Source: Golubevia sp. BC0850 (taxonomy: Eukaryota; Basidiomycota; Exobasidiomycetes; Golubeviales; Golubeviaceae). Taken from it: DNA of 64,000 nucleotides. Below, piece after piece: positions 44,706-58,792 of this stretch. A program made the position numbers and the translations under genes. Numbering within the stretch: the stretch's first letter is position 1; each line of letters starts with the position of its first letter. The stretch spans positions 868,001-932,000 of the forward strand of contig JAAVVG010000005.1 of assembly GCA_012976225.1 (NCBI GenBank), given 5' to 3'. Under the pieces are notes generated by a model. The model was not told the origin of the DNA, searched no databases, and worked only from the letters and a program-made list of their open reading frames with translations.

Positions 44706-46521
44706 CTACTTCGGACCATATCCTGAACTCCTAACAGTTGCCCTGGTACTCGTTGTCCCAGTTCCAGTCCCTCCGCTAGCAGTCCTACCTCGAGTCGAAG
44801 CCGAAGTTGTACTTGGTCTAGCGATTCCACTTCCACTTGTAGATCTCGCCGGAATTGAAGAAGCTGCGAGGGGATTTGGAAAGAGTTGGAGAAATGAGGT
44901 CACAATTAGATATCCTAAAAAATTAAAAGGGAGCAGCGAGACGATCTTTGAGACGGAAGTCAGAGGGAAGTTAGCTTTGTGAAGAGAAGGCACAAACTCA
45001 CAGGTAACCCTGCCTCTAGCAGCCCCCGCACTCGCCCCTCGAGCAATCGTACCGGCACCTCTAGTAGTCCCTCTGATGGTACTTGCACCTCTGGCGACTC
45101 CCCTCACAGCTCCCCTACCTCTAGTTGAAGAGCCCTTCGATTCCATGAGTTTCCTTCTCTCTTCGACTTCTCTCTTCCGTTCCTCTTCCATTCTAGCGTC
45201 TTCCGCAGCTTGCGCTGCTGCTAGTTCGGCTTCTGCTCTGGCCCTTGCCTCATCACGACGAGCCTGGGCTAGCATTTCGGCGTGGGCGGATTCGTCCTAG
45301 GGGAGCAAGGAAGAGAGAGAAGACGAAGACAGAGACCGAAAGGAGAGATGGAGAAGAAAGGAGAGGAAGGGCGGGAATTTGAGATATGAATCTAGTGAAA
45401 TGAATGCTTCTCGGGTCGAATAAAGAAGAAAGAATCGAAGATTAGGGTTGCCCAGAACTGTACTCACCTCAGTAGCTCCTTTCCATTCAGGATCCAGCAA
45501 GAGTCTCTGGGTTCGTTCAGATTGACGCAGAAGATCGATGTAGATGTCTAAGAGCCTCGAAGTGGAAGAAATCCGGTCGGAAAAGGTCTAAAAAGGAAGG
45601 CAAGAAGGGCAGGGGTGTGAGTGATTTGAAGAGAAAGATAAGGATGAAACAGGAGCACAGCATGCCGCTGTGTTCTTTCATATTCGCTTACCCCCTTTCC
45701 AGATTTGTTTTATTTCAACTCCATTCAATTCTTTCCCTGATTGACCTCCAACATGGCAGCACACAGCAACTCACCTCCATCTGATCGTGAACTCCCAGCA
45801 AGCTCATCTCGTACTGCTCAAACGTCTCATTCATCCTTCTCAACTCCTGCAGCTGATTAGAAACTTGTTCTTGTGATTCTTGCTGAGAAGGGTCTGTCCT
45901 TGTTGGTTCTTGACTCGCGTTGGTGTTGGGATTGTTGTTGTGGTTCTTCTGGTCCTCTCCTCCTCCTCCCAAGAAAGAATCGTCCCCGCCTTTGACCGGA
46001 GATCCTTCTACCTCTTCCAAGGTGTTATTCAGCTTTCCCGCCCTACTATCTGCATCACTTCCAAGATTAGGCTTAGCGAATAGAGAGAATCGAGGTTTGG
46101 AACCTGTTTTAGAAGTTGCCATTCCTCCCAACCTTGGACCAGAGGTAGAGCTTAAGGTATCCAATCCAGCCAGTAGCCTGGTATTATTGAGCTCATTTGA
46201 AGTAGAGGTAGGAGGTGGACCCCAAGAAGGACGTGATTTACTGACTTTCCCACCTTTCTTTGTGACAGCTGCAGCTCTGGATTTCATCTTGTTAGGTGAA
46301 GGAGTGTCGGTTGCTAGGTGTAAGTCTTGAAGATCTTGTGAGAGGTCCATTAGATTGGATTGATCTCCGAAGTCGTCAGAATCCATCGCGTTGAAGGGTG
46401 AAGATGCACCATACTCTTGATTTGAGTCTGGATGAGCAGTGGAAGCCGATGAGGAGGAAGGATTGGCGTTTCGCGATCGTGGAGGCGTAGACGGCGATTT
46501 GAAGCTGGCTTTGGGTGGCAT
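44706..46521 (-). CDS. DUO1: DASH/Dam1 complex subunit Duo1
   Basis: Four exons (46521-45775, 45587-45468, 45296-45002, 44863-44706) give 439 aa. The first 220 residues are Ser/Asn/Pro-rich. The Duo1 core then follows across an intron: LQELRRMNETFEQYEMSLLG, VHDQMETFSDRISSTSRLLD, and LRQSERTQRLLLDPEWKGAT. A charged Ala/Glu/Arg coiled coil comes next (AEMLAQARRDEARARAEAE), and the tail is rich in RG and ST repeats (STRGRGAVRGVARG). Duo1 is part of the ring-forming complex that couples kinetochores to microtubule plus ends, found only in fungi. The Arg/Gly tail is longer than in yeast Duo1 (247 aa) and would favour microtubule or RNA contact; that is inference. Confidence 0.86.
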
Positions 46522-46917
46522 TTGAGGAGATGAGAGGTTTCAAAAAGGATAGAGGGCTTGATTTGGAAGGGTAATGGATGATGTTGGGAGGCAGCAGACA
46601 GCAACAGACATCTGACGCGTTGAATGACGTGTGCTCGCGACGGCGTCGTTGTTCATGCAAAGAAGAGAGAAAGAGATGGCTGAAGTACGAGAAATGAGAT
46701 ACTGATAATACAATGAGATATAGCTTTACAAGACCAAATCAGAGAGCGAAGAGAGGACAATGAGGAAAGAGACAGAGAGATGAGTCGATGAGACCAACGA
46801 AGATGATTTGAAGTGGACTTGAGGGAGATCGATTGGGATTATAAGATCTTGAGAACTCCAGAAACAGAACTCGGTTTCCATTGAAGGGAAGAAAGAAGAG
46901 CTGCGAATTAGGTCTTC
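46522..46917. other. intergenic, upstream of DUO1
   Basis: About 400 nt between the DUO1 start and the KIC1 stop, both minus. No clear element seen. Confidence 0.4.
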
Positions 46918-49900
46918 TCAGATCTCTGCGATAGCTCTTCCGAGGGAGAGGCCTAGAACGTCCAACCACTCGCCGAGCTCTTCCACAGTTTGTGCCAACT
47001 CATTATGAACCTCTTCTTTTGACATGAGCTGTGAGAGATCCAGAGGTCGTAGAGGTGGACCCGCAGGCATGTTCTGTTCCGCCCAGGATCCAGGTTCCAA
47101 AACGCTCTCCCTATCCCTCCTCGCCATGGAACCTGAACGAGAGAGATCACCACCGATAGCGTTCCTAGAGTTCCGGATAGATTGAGCATGGCTCCAAGGG
47201 CTTGCCTCCGAAGAGTGTGGCATCGTTGGATCGCTCCCCCCGTGCTGCTGTCTCTGATGGACGCTCAGACGATTGCTACCCAACCCAAGAGGAGAAGGCA
47301 CGCCAACTGCACTACTTCCTTGAGGTAGGAAGCGATTGTTGAGCATGGCGAAAGAGGCGCTTGCTGGAGAAGGAGGTAGGAGCTCTCCTTTAGGAGCTGA
47401 AGACATGTCGTAAGGAGCTGTAGAGATCTTCGTGAGGTCTCGAGTGTTGGAGGAAGCATTTCTGGCTCCCGTTTCTGAAGGTCCGCTTCCGTTGTTTGAG
47501 AGACCAGGACCACTTATGCTGCGAGAACCGAGTCCGAATACTGGCCGGGTGGCACTCTTGGTTGGAGCTGAGGACGTGCTAGATCCACCAGCGAGAGGAG
47601 CTCGAAAGCCAGAGCCAGTGGAGGGAGCAGAAGTGGGTCCGCTGGCCGATTCACCGGTGTTAGGCCTGGAGTTCGACTGATTGATGCGAGCGCCTCCATG
47701 GAAGGCAGTAGCAGCTCCATCTTGCTCGCTGAACGACCGATCCTGAAGGGCTGGACGCTCCGAGCCGTTGACGTTGTGAGCGAAAGGAGAAGAGTCCTTT
47801 CTCTCCTGAGCAGGCATCAAGTCAGAAGTAGGCAAACTACCTTTCCGTCCATAGGGTTTGAGAGCTCCTTGCTCCAGCGCTGGGGATTGGCTCTTGGAGG
47901 AGAAGTTCGACAGACTGCTCGGCTCTCTTCGATGGGCCGTCGTGCCTCTGGATCCAGATAGTTGCGAGCGATGGCCTGAGACGGAAGGAGTGGTGGATGT
48001 GACAGAAGTCCCGTTGCTTCCTGAACCAGTGGAATGACTGACTCCTGACGTGTCCGCGAAAGACAAGTCGGTAGGCGTGTGCTGTGCTCCGTCACTGTCG
48101 ACTGAGAGCTGACGACGAGCCTGGCCAGATCTGAGAGTGCTTGCGGTAGGAGGACCAGTAGATCCAGTCAGAGGAAAGACTTGATCACTGACCTGAGAGG
48201 GTATCATGATGGGAGTGGGTCTCTCGGCACGAATGGTAGCGACGTTCGACAGCTCCTTTGTTGCCGTCGAAGAATTCGGTCCCCCTCCAAACCTGAAGGG
48301 CGTGTTTCCTGTCCCAGCAAAAGTTCCAGCTGCTGTTGGAGCATTTGCGGAAGAGGCAGGAAGACCCGAGGCGATGGTGGTTGGAGCTGGTGTGGTTTCA
48401 GAACGTATCGAAGGTGCTGGCCTAGCGGTGGTCGAGGGAGGAGAAGGAGGAGAGAGAGGCATCTCATAGGTTGCACTGGAAGTCGGAAGGGTACCGAAAG
48501 CACCTTGTCTGGTCTCTGGAGACGCATCTCCATTGTCGAAGAGCCGTAGAAGCGGGTGATCCCTCAGCGGAGCAGAGCTCGACTGCAGTGGGGTCTCATC
48601 GTAATCGAGGTCGGGTTGGAGTTGACTTCGAAGCGTGTTGAACTCCCATCCGTCGTCGCTTTCTCGACCATCGAAGGCAAAGGAATCTCGGTTTCTGATA
48701 CAGTCAACAATAGTGGGAGGTTTGGCTTGTGGTCAGTGAGAGGTTTCCAACAGAGACTGCTCGATCTGCGCCACTACTCACCCAGCCTCTCCCAATTCAG
48801 CAGCTTCTGCACCGAGAAGACTCATTCTCATACCACCGCTCTTGGTCCATCCGACGTATTGCTGAATGAGCTCCTTGAGAACTGCATTCGGAGTTCTAGT
48901 AGAGTTCTTGATCCACTTGCTCTTGGATAGTTCCTCGGCGGTGGGTCGCTAAGAGTGAAGAGATGGGACGAAGAAGAGATGAAACGAAGTTTAGATGTCA
49001 GCAAATGAGAGAAAGAGCTAGAGCACCTAGATCGAAAAGACTCACCTCTCCAGGCTCTTCGTTCAAACAAGAAGCCACGAAGCCTCTCATGAGCATCGAG
49101 AAGTTTCCATTGGCAGGCAATCTTGGAGGCTTGTTCTTCGGAATCAGCATGATAGCTCTCATCTGTTCTTGATCAGCAAGAGGAGGGTTTCCAGTAGCGA
49201 TCTCGTAGACAGTGATCCCGAGCGACCAGACGTCAGCTCCTTGATTGTAAGTCTTTCCTTTAGTGATCACTTCTGGAGCCATCCAGTAAGGAGTTCCAAC
49301 GAAAGTCGATCTCTTAGCATGGACACTGGAAGAGGCCAAGGAGGCAGCCACACCGAAATCGCACACCAAGATTTTTCCAGAGTTCGTCAGAAGAATGTTG
49401 GCCGCTTTGATGTCGCGATGAATGATCCCTTGCTTGTGAAGGTAAGCCAAAGCTGTCAAGGTTTCTCTGACGATCAGGACGATGTGCTTCTCTTGTATCG
49501 TCCCACTCTTCATCTGCAGCAGTCGGAAAGGAGAGAGAAAGCGGTCAGTGGGAAACCTCAATCTGGACGAACTTTCTTTGACACTTGTCAACGTCGAATC
49601 TCGAAGGTCTACTCACCAAGGTACGAATACTTCCACCTTCAGCAAAATCCATGACAATCCAAAGCTCATGACCCGTTAGCCAACAGCCCCAGTACCGAAC
49701 GACGTTTTTCTGATCAGCTTCTCTCAGTTGACTGAGAACGGCGACCTCTCTCTGAATGTCGCTGACATCGTCTTCTGGAGTGTCCAGGTTGACCACTTTC
49801 AAAGCCACAGCAGTTCCAGAAGCAACGTGAACACCTCGATAGACAGCTCCATAGGCTCCTCGACCAACTAGCTCCAACCTTCGGAAGATGTTCTGAACAG

Positions 49901-52900
49901 CCGGCGAGGTGTGGGAAGTAGGATTGGACTGATTTCCATTTGGATTACCCCCAGCCCCTCCACTGCCATTTGAGCCACCAGCGACTCCCCCGCCCCCGAA
50001 GCTGGCGATCCCATCAGAGCCTTGTTGAAAGTTAGATGCGCTGCCATCCCAACCTCCGTCTGACGTTCCTCCAACACCTCCATTGAATCCAGATCCGTTC
50101 CCGCTGGCTGATCCAGAAGGCGCAGATGATTCGATAGCTTTAGGAATCGAGGTTGAATTTGAATTCGGGTTGGTATAGAAGTTGGAGAACGTTGGGTTTC
50201 CCATCGAATTAGAAACCGGTGTCGTTGGAATCGGTGGATTGGCAGAAGTAGAAGGAGAAGAGGAACCTTGAGCGAGCAAATTCAGAAGAGCGTTGTAAGA
50301 TTTCTTGGCTAGTGATTTGTGAGCAGAAGAGCTTGTTGATGAAGGAAATCTTGAGTGCGTTCTAGCATAGGTTTGAGCCAGGCTCTGCGCTTGAGATTGA
50401 TTGATTGAGGCTGCTTTGGTGTGAGCTGAACTTTCCGATCCTCTGCAAACCTCCTTAGACGGAGACTCTGAACCAAACTGTCTCTCCAAGGCAGTCGATG
50501 AACCGGTCTTCTCCTTCTCGTAGCTCACTCCTAGACCATGTCTTCCAGCTACCTCATTTGTATCGCTGCGCTGAGACTCCTCTAGATGTTGAGGGGCAGG
50601 CACTTGCTTGCGAGTACTCGAAGATGGCCCTCGAGAGTGATGAAATTTGGTAGAATTCGAAGTTCCGATTGAGTTTCTCGACTTCTCGTTTATTCCAAAA
50701 GCAGAAGAAGTGGTTCCTTCGTCTTGACTTCCTCTTTCTCCTTCCACCCTCGACTTCTCACTTTCGACCAAGACAGGTCCAGACCTAGGGCTTTCTGAGC
50801 TTTCTGTAGCGAACTTCCTACTTGGCTGGGAAGACAAGGCAGTACTGAAGATGTTCTCAGGTTTGGTTTCCCAGAGGCTTGAAGAACTTTCGGGGATTGG
50901 AGGATCGATGGAGTTGATAGCAGAGATGTCCGATACGGTGGAACCTAGACTTTCGACAGAAGACTCCGCATTCGAAGGATTCCGAGACATGGCTGCAGAG
51001 ACTGGTAGATTGATTTCCGAAGGGGTGCTTCCTAGATTGGTGACCATTGGAAGCGGAGAGGCTGGAAACGGTCTGCCATCCAACAGAACAGAGCTTGGAG
51101 CTGGTTCTCCACCGAGTTGCTGATCTCCTTGAGGATGAGAAGACTGCTGAGAGATGCTTCTCATAGATCCTTCTCCAACTTCTCCACTTCCACTCGGGCT
51201 CATTCTTTCAGATTCGGCTTCCCAGACTTGACTCAGCATCCCTTGACCTTGAGCGAAGCTGAACATCCTTCCACTTCCGGAAGGAATGCCATTGGAATTT
51301 GACGAAGAAGGGGTGATGCTGATTTGAGAGAATGATGCAGTTGAAGGGGCAGGAGATCCAGGAATTGCTGAAGTCACAGGTCCGATAGGGGCACTGATCT
51401 TGAGATTGGCCAAACTCGAGTTCGAACGAGAATGGCTCCCTTCTTTTCGAAAGCTGGCACTCGTCGGAGCAGCTTGAGAGGAGCTCATGCTTCTTCCATG
51501 AGGGCCTCTGGGAGAAGCAGGTGGTCTCATGGTCGGAGAGGGAGGAGGCATCTCTTTGGAGGAACGTTTCCGTAAGAGGTTGCTGGGATTGGGCAGCTTG
51601 AAATTCGATCCTGAATTCCTGAGATCCATTCCGAGATCGACAGATGTAGCTCTCTTGGAGAGACCGGAGGCTCTGCTGGAAATGCTAGAGAGCTTCGAGA
51701 AAGAAGGACGTCGCTCGAGTTGGGTCGCTGCTCGAATGCGATCCCATTCTATCGTCCTGTCTTGCTCCACGTCCGAAGAAGCAGTCTCTTCAGTAATCTG
51801 TAGTCCATCCAAGTTCGTATCCGAGAACTCAGACTGAGAGAAGCTTCCCTTCCGACTGTTGCTGTTGCTGTTGCTGTTTGACCTCCTTGTGATTCTGACT
51901 TTCAGACCTGTCTCTGGATCCGTTTCCTCCCAAGTTCCACTTTCCCTCTTTCTCAGCATCCTCATCGACTTCTTCGTTGCGTCGATGGCTTTCCTAGCAG
52001 CTCCCAAAGCCACTTCTGAGCTTCGCCTCTTCAAGCCGAGAGCAGCATTGGCTGAAGCAGAGAATCCAAAGGTACCACTTCTATCTCTCTTGTGAGCCTG
52101 GGCAGCTTGAGTAGTAGATGTGAAGGCATGAGAATTTTCAACTCTGGTGAAACCATACCCATCTCTGTATTCGAAGGGTTCATCTGCAGAGCTGGTAAGG
52201 CTATGTCCTTCCCAAAATCCAGCGTTCCTTCCAAAGCTTCCCTTTCTGAAGTGGCTGCTAGCTCCTGCACTACTCGTTTCCGGTAGATCCTCTCGCGATG
52301 GACATTTCTCCAGCTGAGCGTTCAGAGCGGAAAGCATCTGACGCTCTCCAGCTGACAGAGAAGAGTTCGAGGAAGAAGCAGACTGTTTAGTGGAAGGCAG
52401 TGGAGCACTTAGAGGCGGATCTGCCCAGGTAGAAGTGAATTGACGTAGTTTAGACTTGGAGGAAGAGGAAGATGATTGAATTGAGTCAGCAGAGGCTGAT
52501 AAGGAGGATGCTGATGAAGGAAAAATAGAAGCTGATGACTCTTCGTTCGTTGAGATCTTGGAGGGTTCCTGAGCGTTCGAGTGAGAGTGGGGAGGTTCTT
52601 GATCGATTGAAGGAAAGTTTGAGATTGAAGGATTCCGAGATGAGAGTTTTGAACTGTGACTGCTGTTGGTTCTACCAACGTCTACGAAAGTGCTTGAATC
52701 ACTACCTTCCCTGAACTTTGGAGTCCTGAAGATTGATGAACTGGAATTGGAATTGGAGGCTAGAGAAGGTTGTTGTCCTGGCGTTGGGGTCTCGTCGTTA
52801 TGTTCCCTTTCTTCCGATCTTGAGGGCGAAGAGGGACCTCCACTTCCAGTAGATTCTAAAGTAGAGAAGACTTGAATGGGATTGGCGAAGTCATCGTCAT

Positions 52901-53642
52901 AAGAACTTGAAGCTGAACCAAAGGAAGTGTCCTCGATTGGCCTGTAATCCTCCTTCTCTTCATCCAGATCGGAAGCTCTATCCCAGCTATGTGATCCAAT
53001 TCCTAGCCCATTGACATTTGATGAGGTTCCTCCGCCACTTCCAGTCCGACTAAAAGACTTCCAGCTCCTTCTATTGGGGAAAGAGGAGGATGAGCTTGAG
53101 GGGTCCCTATCACTGGAGGACGGTCTCTCTCTTGAAGCCTGGATTGCTTCATCGATGTCTAGAGAAGAGTAGCTGGTTCTGTTACTGAGACCTTCTTTTC
53201 TCCCAGACTGACTGATTCCATTTCCATTCCCATTCCCACTGTGAGTTCTGCTATGAGATCTGCTGTGTAGCCCAGTGAAGCCTCCTCCTCCTCCACCACC
53301 ACCACCGCTTGATAGACTTGAGGTTGACCTATTCGAGAAGACACCTGAGCTCATAGCAGGAGAAGAGATTGAAGTTGAAGAGAGAGTTGAATTTGAGTGA
53401 TGAATGGAAGTGTAAGGGTTAGAAGCGGAGGGAGGAGGAGCATGATGGATGTAGCTGTAACTGTAATTTAATCCCTTCCCATTGGTTGATGCTATCTTGA
53501 CTAATCCTGGACCGTTCACTGGAGAGGTAGAAGTAGAATCTATGATAGGCTTCCTCGAGGAGATAGGTTGACTGAGTTGAATTGCTTGATGAGGATGGTG
53601 GTGATCAGAACTCGGTTGCTGTTGCTCCTCCTCTTGTACCAT
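46918..53642 (-). CDS. KIC1: Ste20-family protein kinase Kic1/Nak1 with very long N-terminal extension
   Basis: Four exons (53642-49617, 49513-49046, 48948-48782, 48694-46918) give 2145 aa. The kinase domain spans about residues 1253-1495: glycine loop [22 protein letters not shown] with the ATP-binding Lys, [55 protein letters not shown] and [19 protein letters not shown]. The exact blend ([31 protein letters not shown]) is that of the Kic1/Nak1 germinal-centre kinases of the RAM/MOR polarity and cell-separation network. Before it lie about 1250 Ser/Asn/Gly-rich residues in one 4-kb exon; after it about 650 more, ending in a conserved-looking helix ([20 protein letters not shown]). Known Kic1/Nak1 proteins carry the kinase near the N-terminus, so the extension is unusual. 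Confidence 0.9.
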
Positions 53643-53930
53643 CTCAACAGAGATCAACTAGTGAGGCAATGTTGAATCTAAAGAGTAGAGAAAAGAAGAA
53701 TCAAACAGGTTGAAGATAGGTTGTGTTGTGGGACAGACCCCCTCTCTGAAAGCATCTCAGCAACTCGCCGTTCGCGACACTCAATCTGGGGTTCAAAAGC
53801 CCCTTCTTTTCCATCGATTGAAATTGCTATTGCTTGTTTGCTTTCTATGATGAAATGTATTCTACGAGATGATATGAAAAGAGAAAAATTAAAGAATCGC
53901 TCGAGAACCCTCCCTCCGAGTCTCACTCCT

Positions 53931-56900
53931 CTAGAAACCAAGACCACCTTTGTTGATTTTAACCATCGCACCAACAGGTTCATTAATTCCCTCCATTCTC
54001 TGCTTTCCAAGTCCGTTACCTTCATTCCAACCCATCATGGAAAGTAACTTATGTCCCACGTTTTCGCTTCCAATCTTTTCAGCTCCAAATCCGACTTGAG
54101 CTCCCTCTCTGTTCTTAGGAGCCATCGATCCACCTCCGGTGGCTCCCACCGTCTTCTTCTCCTTTTTTCCTTTACCTGAGAAGTGATTGTCAGAAGATCC
54201 GAACTTGAAGTTTGATCTACCAGAGAGAACCTTCCTGATCTTTTGTTGATCTACGTTATAACCAGACCTTGAAGTCTTGATGAGATTTGGGAATCGATTA
54301 TTACCAGTACCTTTCGACTGGGATTTGAGGTCGTATGCGTTGGCTAGAAGATGGACTTGAGCCCTAGCTCTCTTATCCATCGCGGGTAAAACGAGAGTAG
54401 AGTGTCCTGGAGTTTGAAGAAAGACCTTGATCTGTTCGTTGACCTCTTGTAGAGACTGAGCTTGTCTGAGATAGTCTCCTTCCACAGTTGGGAGGGAACC
54501 GATCTTTTGATTGAACTTCCTGGACGAAGGTCCCAATCCACCGAAAGAGAAGTTCAACTCTTCGTCATCATCTAGCATGAGTTCTCCAGCTTCTCTGGCT
54601 TTTCTAGAGATCTTCTCAGCTCGTTTGACAGCTTTGCTTTTTTTCTTCCCATGGGTGTTCTTGAAAGCGTTCTGAGCTGAAGTTTCTCTTTCGGCTTGTC
54701 TGGCTTTCTTCGCAGCCGCCTTCTTAGCCTTATCCTTCTGCCATTGAGATTGAAGTTCTTCTTCGAAGAGGTCGTCTTCGGTAAAGTTCTTCGCACGGCC
54801 GCCTAGGGGGAAGTCATAAGAACGCAGATGCGGAAAGTCAGGAAATCGTCTCATGCGTGGATCGCTTTCTCTCCCAACTCCATAAGGCCATCTCGTCAAT
54901 CTCGTCCTACTACAACTCTCACCTTTGACGCCTCTTACTGCACCAGCGACTCCATAAGCGGGATCATCTTCATCGAATTCCAAGTCTCCCAAGTCAATGT
55001 TTTGAAAGTCACCTCGCTCAATAGCTTTGAAGAGTCTGTTGCGAGCTTTACGATCTCTTCCGACCAGAGTGTCGTGATGAGAAGTAGCGAACGCCTGAAG
55101 CAAGGAAAGTGAGGTTATGAGCATAAAGCCAACCTGGATTCGACAAACAACAAGACATCGATTCTGTCATCTCGAAAACTCACCTCCAAAGCTCCAACGA
55201 CTTCCTCGTCTTCGTCAGCCCAGGTCCAAGAGTTTTTACCCTTGGGTTTCTTCGACGCTTTGTTGGAGCCTACTCCTTTACCAAGGCCAAAGCCATCGTC
55301 ATCATCTGAGTCCTCGGAATTAGAATCGGAAGAGCCTTCAGAATCCAGACCAAGCATATCTCTTTCAGAAAGTTTGATCGCTCGATCCAATTCAGAGTCA
55401 TCCGAATCATCAGAATCTTCTGAATCGAAGTCTTCATCAAATAGCATCTCTTCTTCAGAACCTTGGCCTTGAGGTTGAGGCTTGTTCTTCTTTCCCTTCG
55501 ACTTGAAATTGGGTTTCGAGTTGTTCTTAGAATTCGAGTTGATTGGTTTAGAATTAGAAGAAGGAATCTCTTTTGCAGCTCCCTCGATAAAGTTCCCAGG
55601 AGCAGTTCCATTCTGGAAGGCTTGCCTAGTCAAAGTGGAATTGAAGCCGTTCGGTAGGATTTCCTCCTCGACTTCTTCCTCCTCCTCCTTATCACTAACG
55701 CTCATCCAACCCTCTTCTTCATCCATTTTCCTTTGAATCAGAATGTCCATTTCATCCATTTGTCTTCCATTTCTCTGAGGATCCATACACTTGACGAAAG
55801 ACATCATAGCTCCTTGATCTTTCGGTTCTTCAGAATCTGAATTGATATCCAAAGCATTTTCCATATAGTCTCTAAGAATCGCTTCATCTACGCCCATACA
55901 TCTCCCTCCTTTCTTGAAAGTAGACTTGGGTCGATTCGACTTTGAATTGGACTTCTGGTTTGAGTCGAATCCTAAAGATGCTTGAATAGCTCTTTGCAAT
56001 TCCTCGTCTTCAGAACTTTGACCTTGGTCTTCAAGACGTTCGACTTGACCAGGAGGACCATCACTGCCCCAATCCAAGTCACTATCACCTTCTCTGGGGA
56101 TTCTCTCATTGTCTTCCATATCCAAGATTTGACCATCGTCGTCGTTCCGATTCCCATCGAACTTGTTCATCCTAGCTCTTCTACGAGCTTTCTTGACGGA
56201 GTTCCGGTTCTTGGAGCCTTCAGATCTGTCACGAGGAAGTCTAGGATGAGATGAAGAGGAGCCAGTAGCGGCTTCCCATGAAGGCACCTTGACAGTCGGA
56301 TTGGAAAGCATCGAAGGAGTCTCGGTGTCGTTGGAAGGAGTAGCTGCTACAGCCGAGGTAGATCCTAGAGTCCATGAGTTAGCTTGATTCGAAGGATTCT
56401 GCTGTGCTTGAGACCTTGATTGGATTTCTGAAGGAGACTCCCCTTGAAGATCTAGCACGAAGGAAAGTTCCTCCTCCTTTGCTGTCTCTGACGGCTCTTG
56501 AGCTTCTTGAATCTGAGATTGAATAGCAGCTCTTCGAAGTCGAGCTTGCTCCAAAGCAAACCTGGTTTCTTTCTCTTCGTTGATCTCATCCTGATCGACT
56601 TCATTCTCAAATTCAGGAGAGTCTGGAAGCTCATCTTCCTTCTCTAATTGAGATTCAGATTCGATGGTAATTTCAGATGCTTGTTCAGTTGAAGTGTCAA
56701 CTGAAGAGTTCTGCATTCTGAAAGAAGAACTAGAAGGGATTAGGATCTTCTCTTCTTCTTCTTCTGAAATCTCTTCGTCTTGAAGGTTCGTCCGTTTCGT
56801 CTGGAAAGATTCGACTTGTACATCCTCTGGAAGGTCCGTCTTGAGTGAAGAAGCGACAGCACCTTGAAGGTCCAGACTGTGATCCACTTCCATCTTTTCC

Positions 56901-58792
56901 TCCTCATCGTCATCCATAGTGATCTCCAATCCAGGATAAGCTTCTTGCATCTTCCTCATCAAATCCTCACTGTCTTGGATTTCTTCGAGATCTTGATCAA
57001 AGTCTTCCACTTTATCATCTGGCAGTTGAGCTTGCAATTCAACCTCCTTTGGGGTTTCTTCTTTTTTCTCTCCCTTAACTCCTCTCTCTGATTCCTCTTC
57101 AAAAGAAACAAATTTCCCACTCTTCCACTCTCCAGTAGCTTTAACAAAAGCAACTGGAACTCTTAAAATCAGTCTATCATTCATATAAGCACCAGGAGCT
57201 GGCAGAAAAGAGTTTTGAGCCGTTCTAGCAGCCCCCGGAGGAAGAGGTTTCAAAATCTTTCTCGAAGGAACATAAACCTCAAATCCTTTCTTGGGAGGCT
57301 TATAATCACTTTTCTTTCCCTTGAGATAAGACCCCATAGCACCTAAACCCTGAGTTTTCTGTTCAGACCCCAATCCAGAAGTTTGATTTGAGGAACCCAA
57401 ACCAGTTTTGACTCCTTGAGGTTGTAAACCAGCTTTCTGAATCAAATCAGCTTGTACTCTTTCCGCTTCTCTAGCTCTTTCTGCTGCTTCGGCTCTTTCG
57501 ATTCTTTGAGCTTCTACTTCAGAGTCAAGCTCTGCTGCTTGTTGAGCTTCAATAGTAGGTTGAGGTGTAGAGATACTAGATGAAATTCCAGAAGTAGTAG
57601 CAGTTCCCATTCCATTCTTTTTCATTGAAGGTAAACCTGCTGCACCCCACCATCGATTACCAGCAGAAGAGCTTGGTCCAGTTGGGATGATACTTGCAAC
57701 TTCAGAACTAGAACTTAAAGTGGATCTCGAATTTGATGATTCTCCATTTGGAGATTGGAAAGTCTCGATTGGAACTCTGGATTGGTTCTGAGCTTGAATG
57801 TCCGAAGGACTGTTGGTCGTGGAAGAACTGAAAGAATTGAAAGAGAACAAAGGAGTAGATTTCTTTTTTGAATTTGGAGGTAAATCTGGAACGTCATCTT
57901 CGTAGATGTCTCTTTCTTCCTCATCTCCCATTCCACCGTACTCTTCTTCTGAAGAGGAATCTTCAGTTTGACCTTCATCTTCTGAAGCAGTAGAAAGTGG
58001 ATAACCTCTTTCTAAATGATTCTTGATCTTATGAACGTAATTACTTGGAGGTTCTAAAATGATGTCTTCATCTGCATCCATCTCTTGATCATGTTCAGAA
58101 AAAGCTCTCTCCTGTTCCTTTCCTTTAGATTGTTTAGAAAACGATTGACGAGCTTCTAAAGAATCTGCGTTTTCAGTAGCAGAGATCGGATTCTGCGATT
58201 CCAGCTGTTTAGCTAACATTGTTTCTAAATCTTCTTCCATCTCCATCTCCATTTCCGCTTCTGGGTTCTGATCTTCTTTCACTGATTGGAAACCATTCCT
58301 ATTAGTTCCTCTACTACCTTTACCTCGGAAAGAGCTAGTAGTGGCCATGACCTTTGAATAATCAAATGAGACCGATTGAGCATTCTTGACTCTTAGGTTC
58401 TCCTTCCCTTTGAAGTTACCTCCATTCTCTTGGGAATTCTGTTGAGCTGATACTGATTTCCCACCTCTATAACCTCCTCTTCCACGTCCCCTCCCTCTGA
58501 AACCAGCATCACCAGCAGGAGGATTGAAAGATCTGCCATTGTAATCTTGATTGAACCCACCTGCGCCTCCACCGCGACCTCTGCTGGAAGGAGGATAAGC
58601 TGAACCACCACCTCTTGCGCCTCTTCCTCTTCCTCTACCCCTAGAATTGAAACCATTTGTATCGAATTGATCTTGTGGGAATAAGTTCAGTAAAGGTTGA
58701 GTGTCGTTGGTTGAGAGTGGACTTGAAGTAGAAGTAGGAGGGAAAGGGCCTCCTCCTCGACCTCTTCCTCTAGCTTGCTTGTTTCTAGGCAT
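53931..58792 (-). CDS. SQS1: Sqs1/Pfa1-like R3H and G-patch protein
   Basis: Two exons (58792-55184, 55094-53931) give 1590 aa, about twice yeast Sqs1. The N-terminus (about residues 1-115) is rich in RGRGRGG repeats. Long acidic and Ser-rich stretches follow, with conserved-looking islands FEVYVPSRKILKPLPPG and APGAYMNDRLILRVPVAFV. Near the C-terminus an R3H-type domain (FLQTPGHSTLVLPAMDKRAR, AQVHLLANAYDLKSQSKG) precedes the G-patch NVGHKLLSMMGWNEGNGLGK, ending at the protein's last residues. In yeast Sqs1 stimulates the helicase Prp43 in ribosome biogenesis and splicing through its G-patch. ATG 58792 starts the RG-rich region and is preferred to an upstream in-frame start. Confidence 0.88.
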
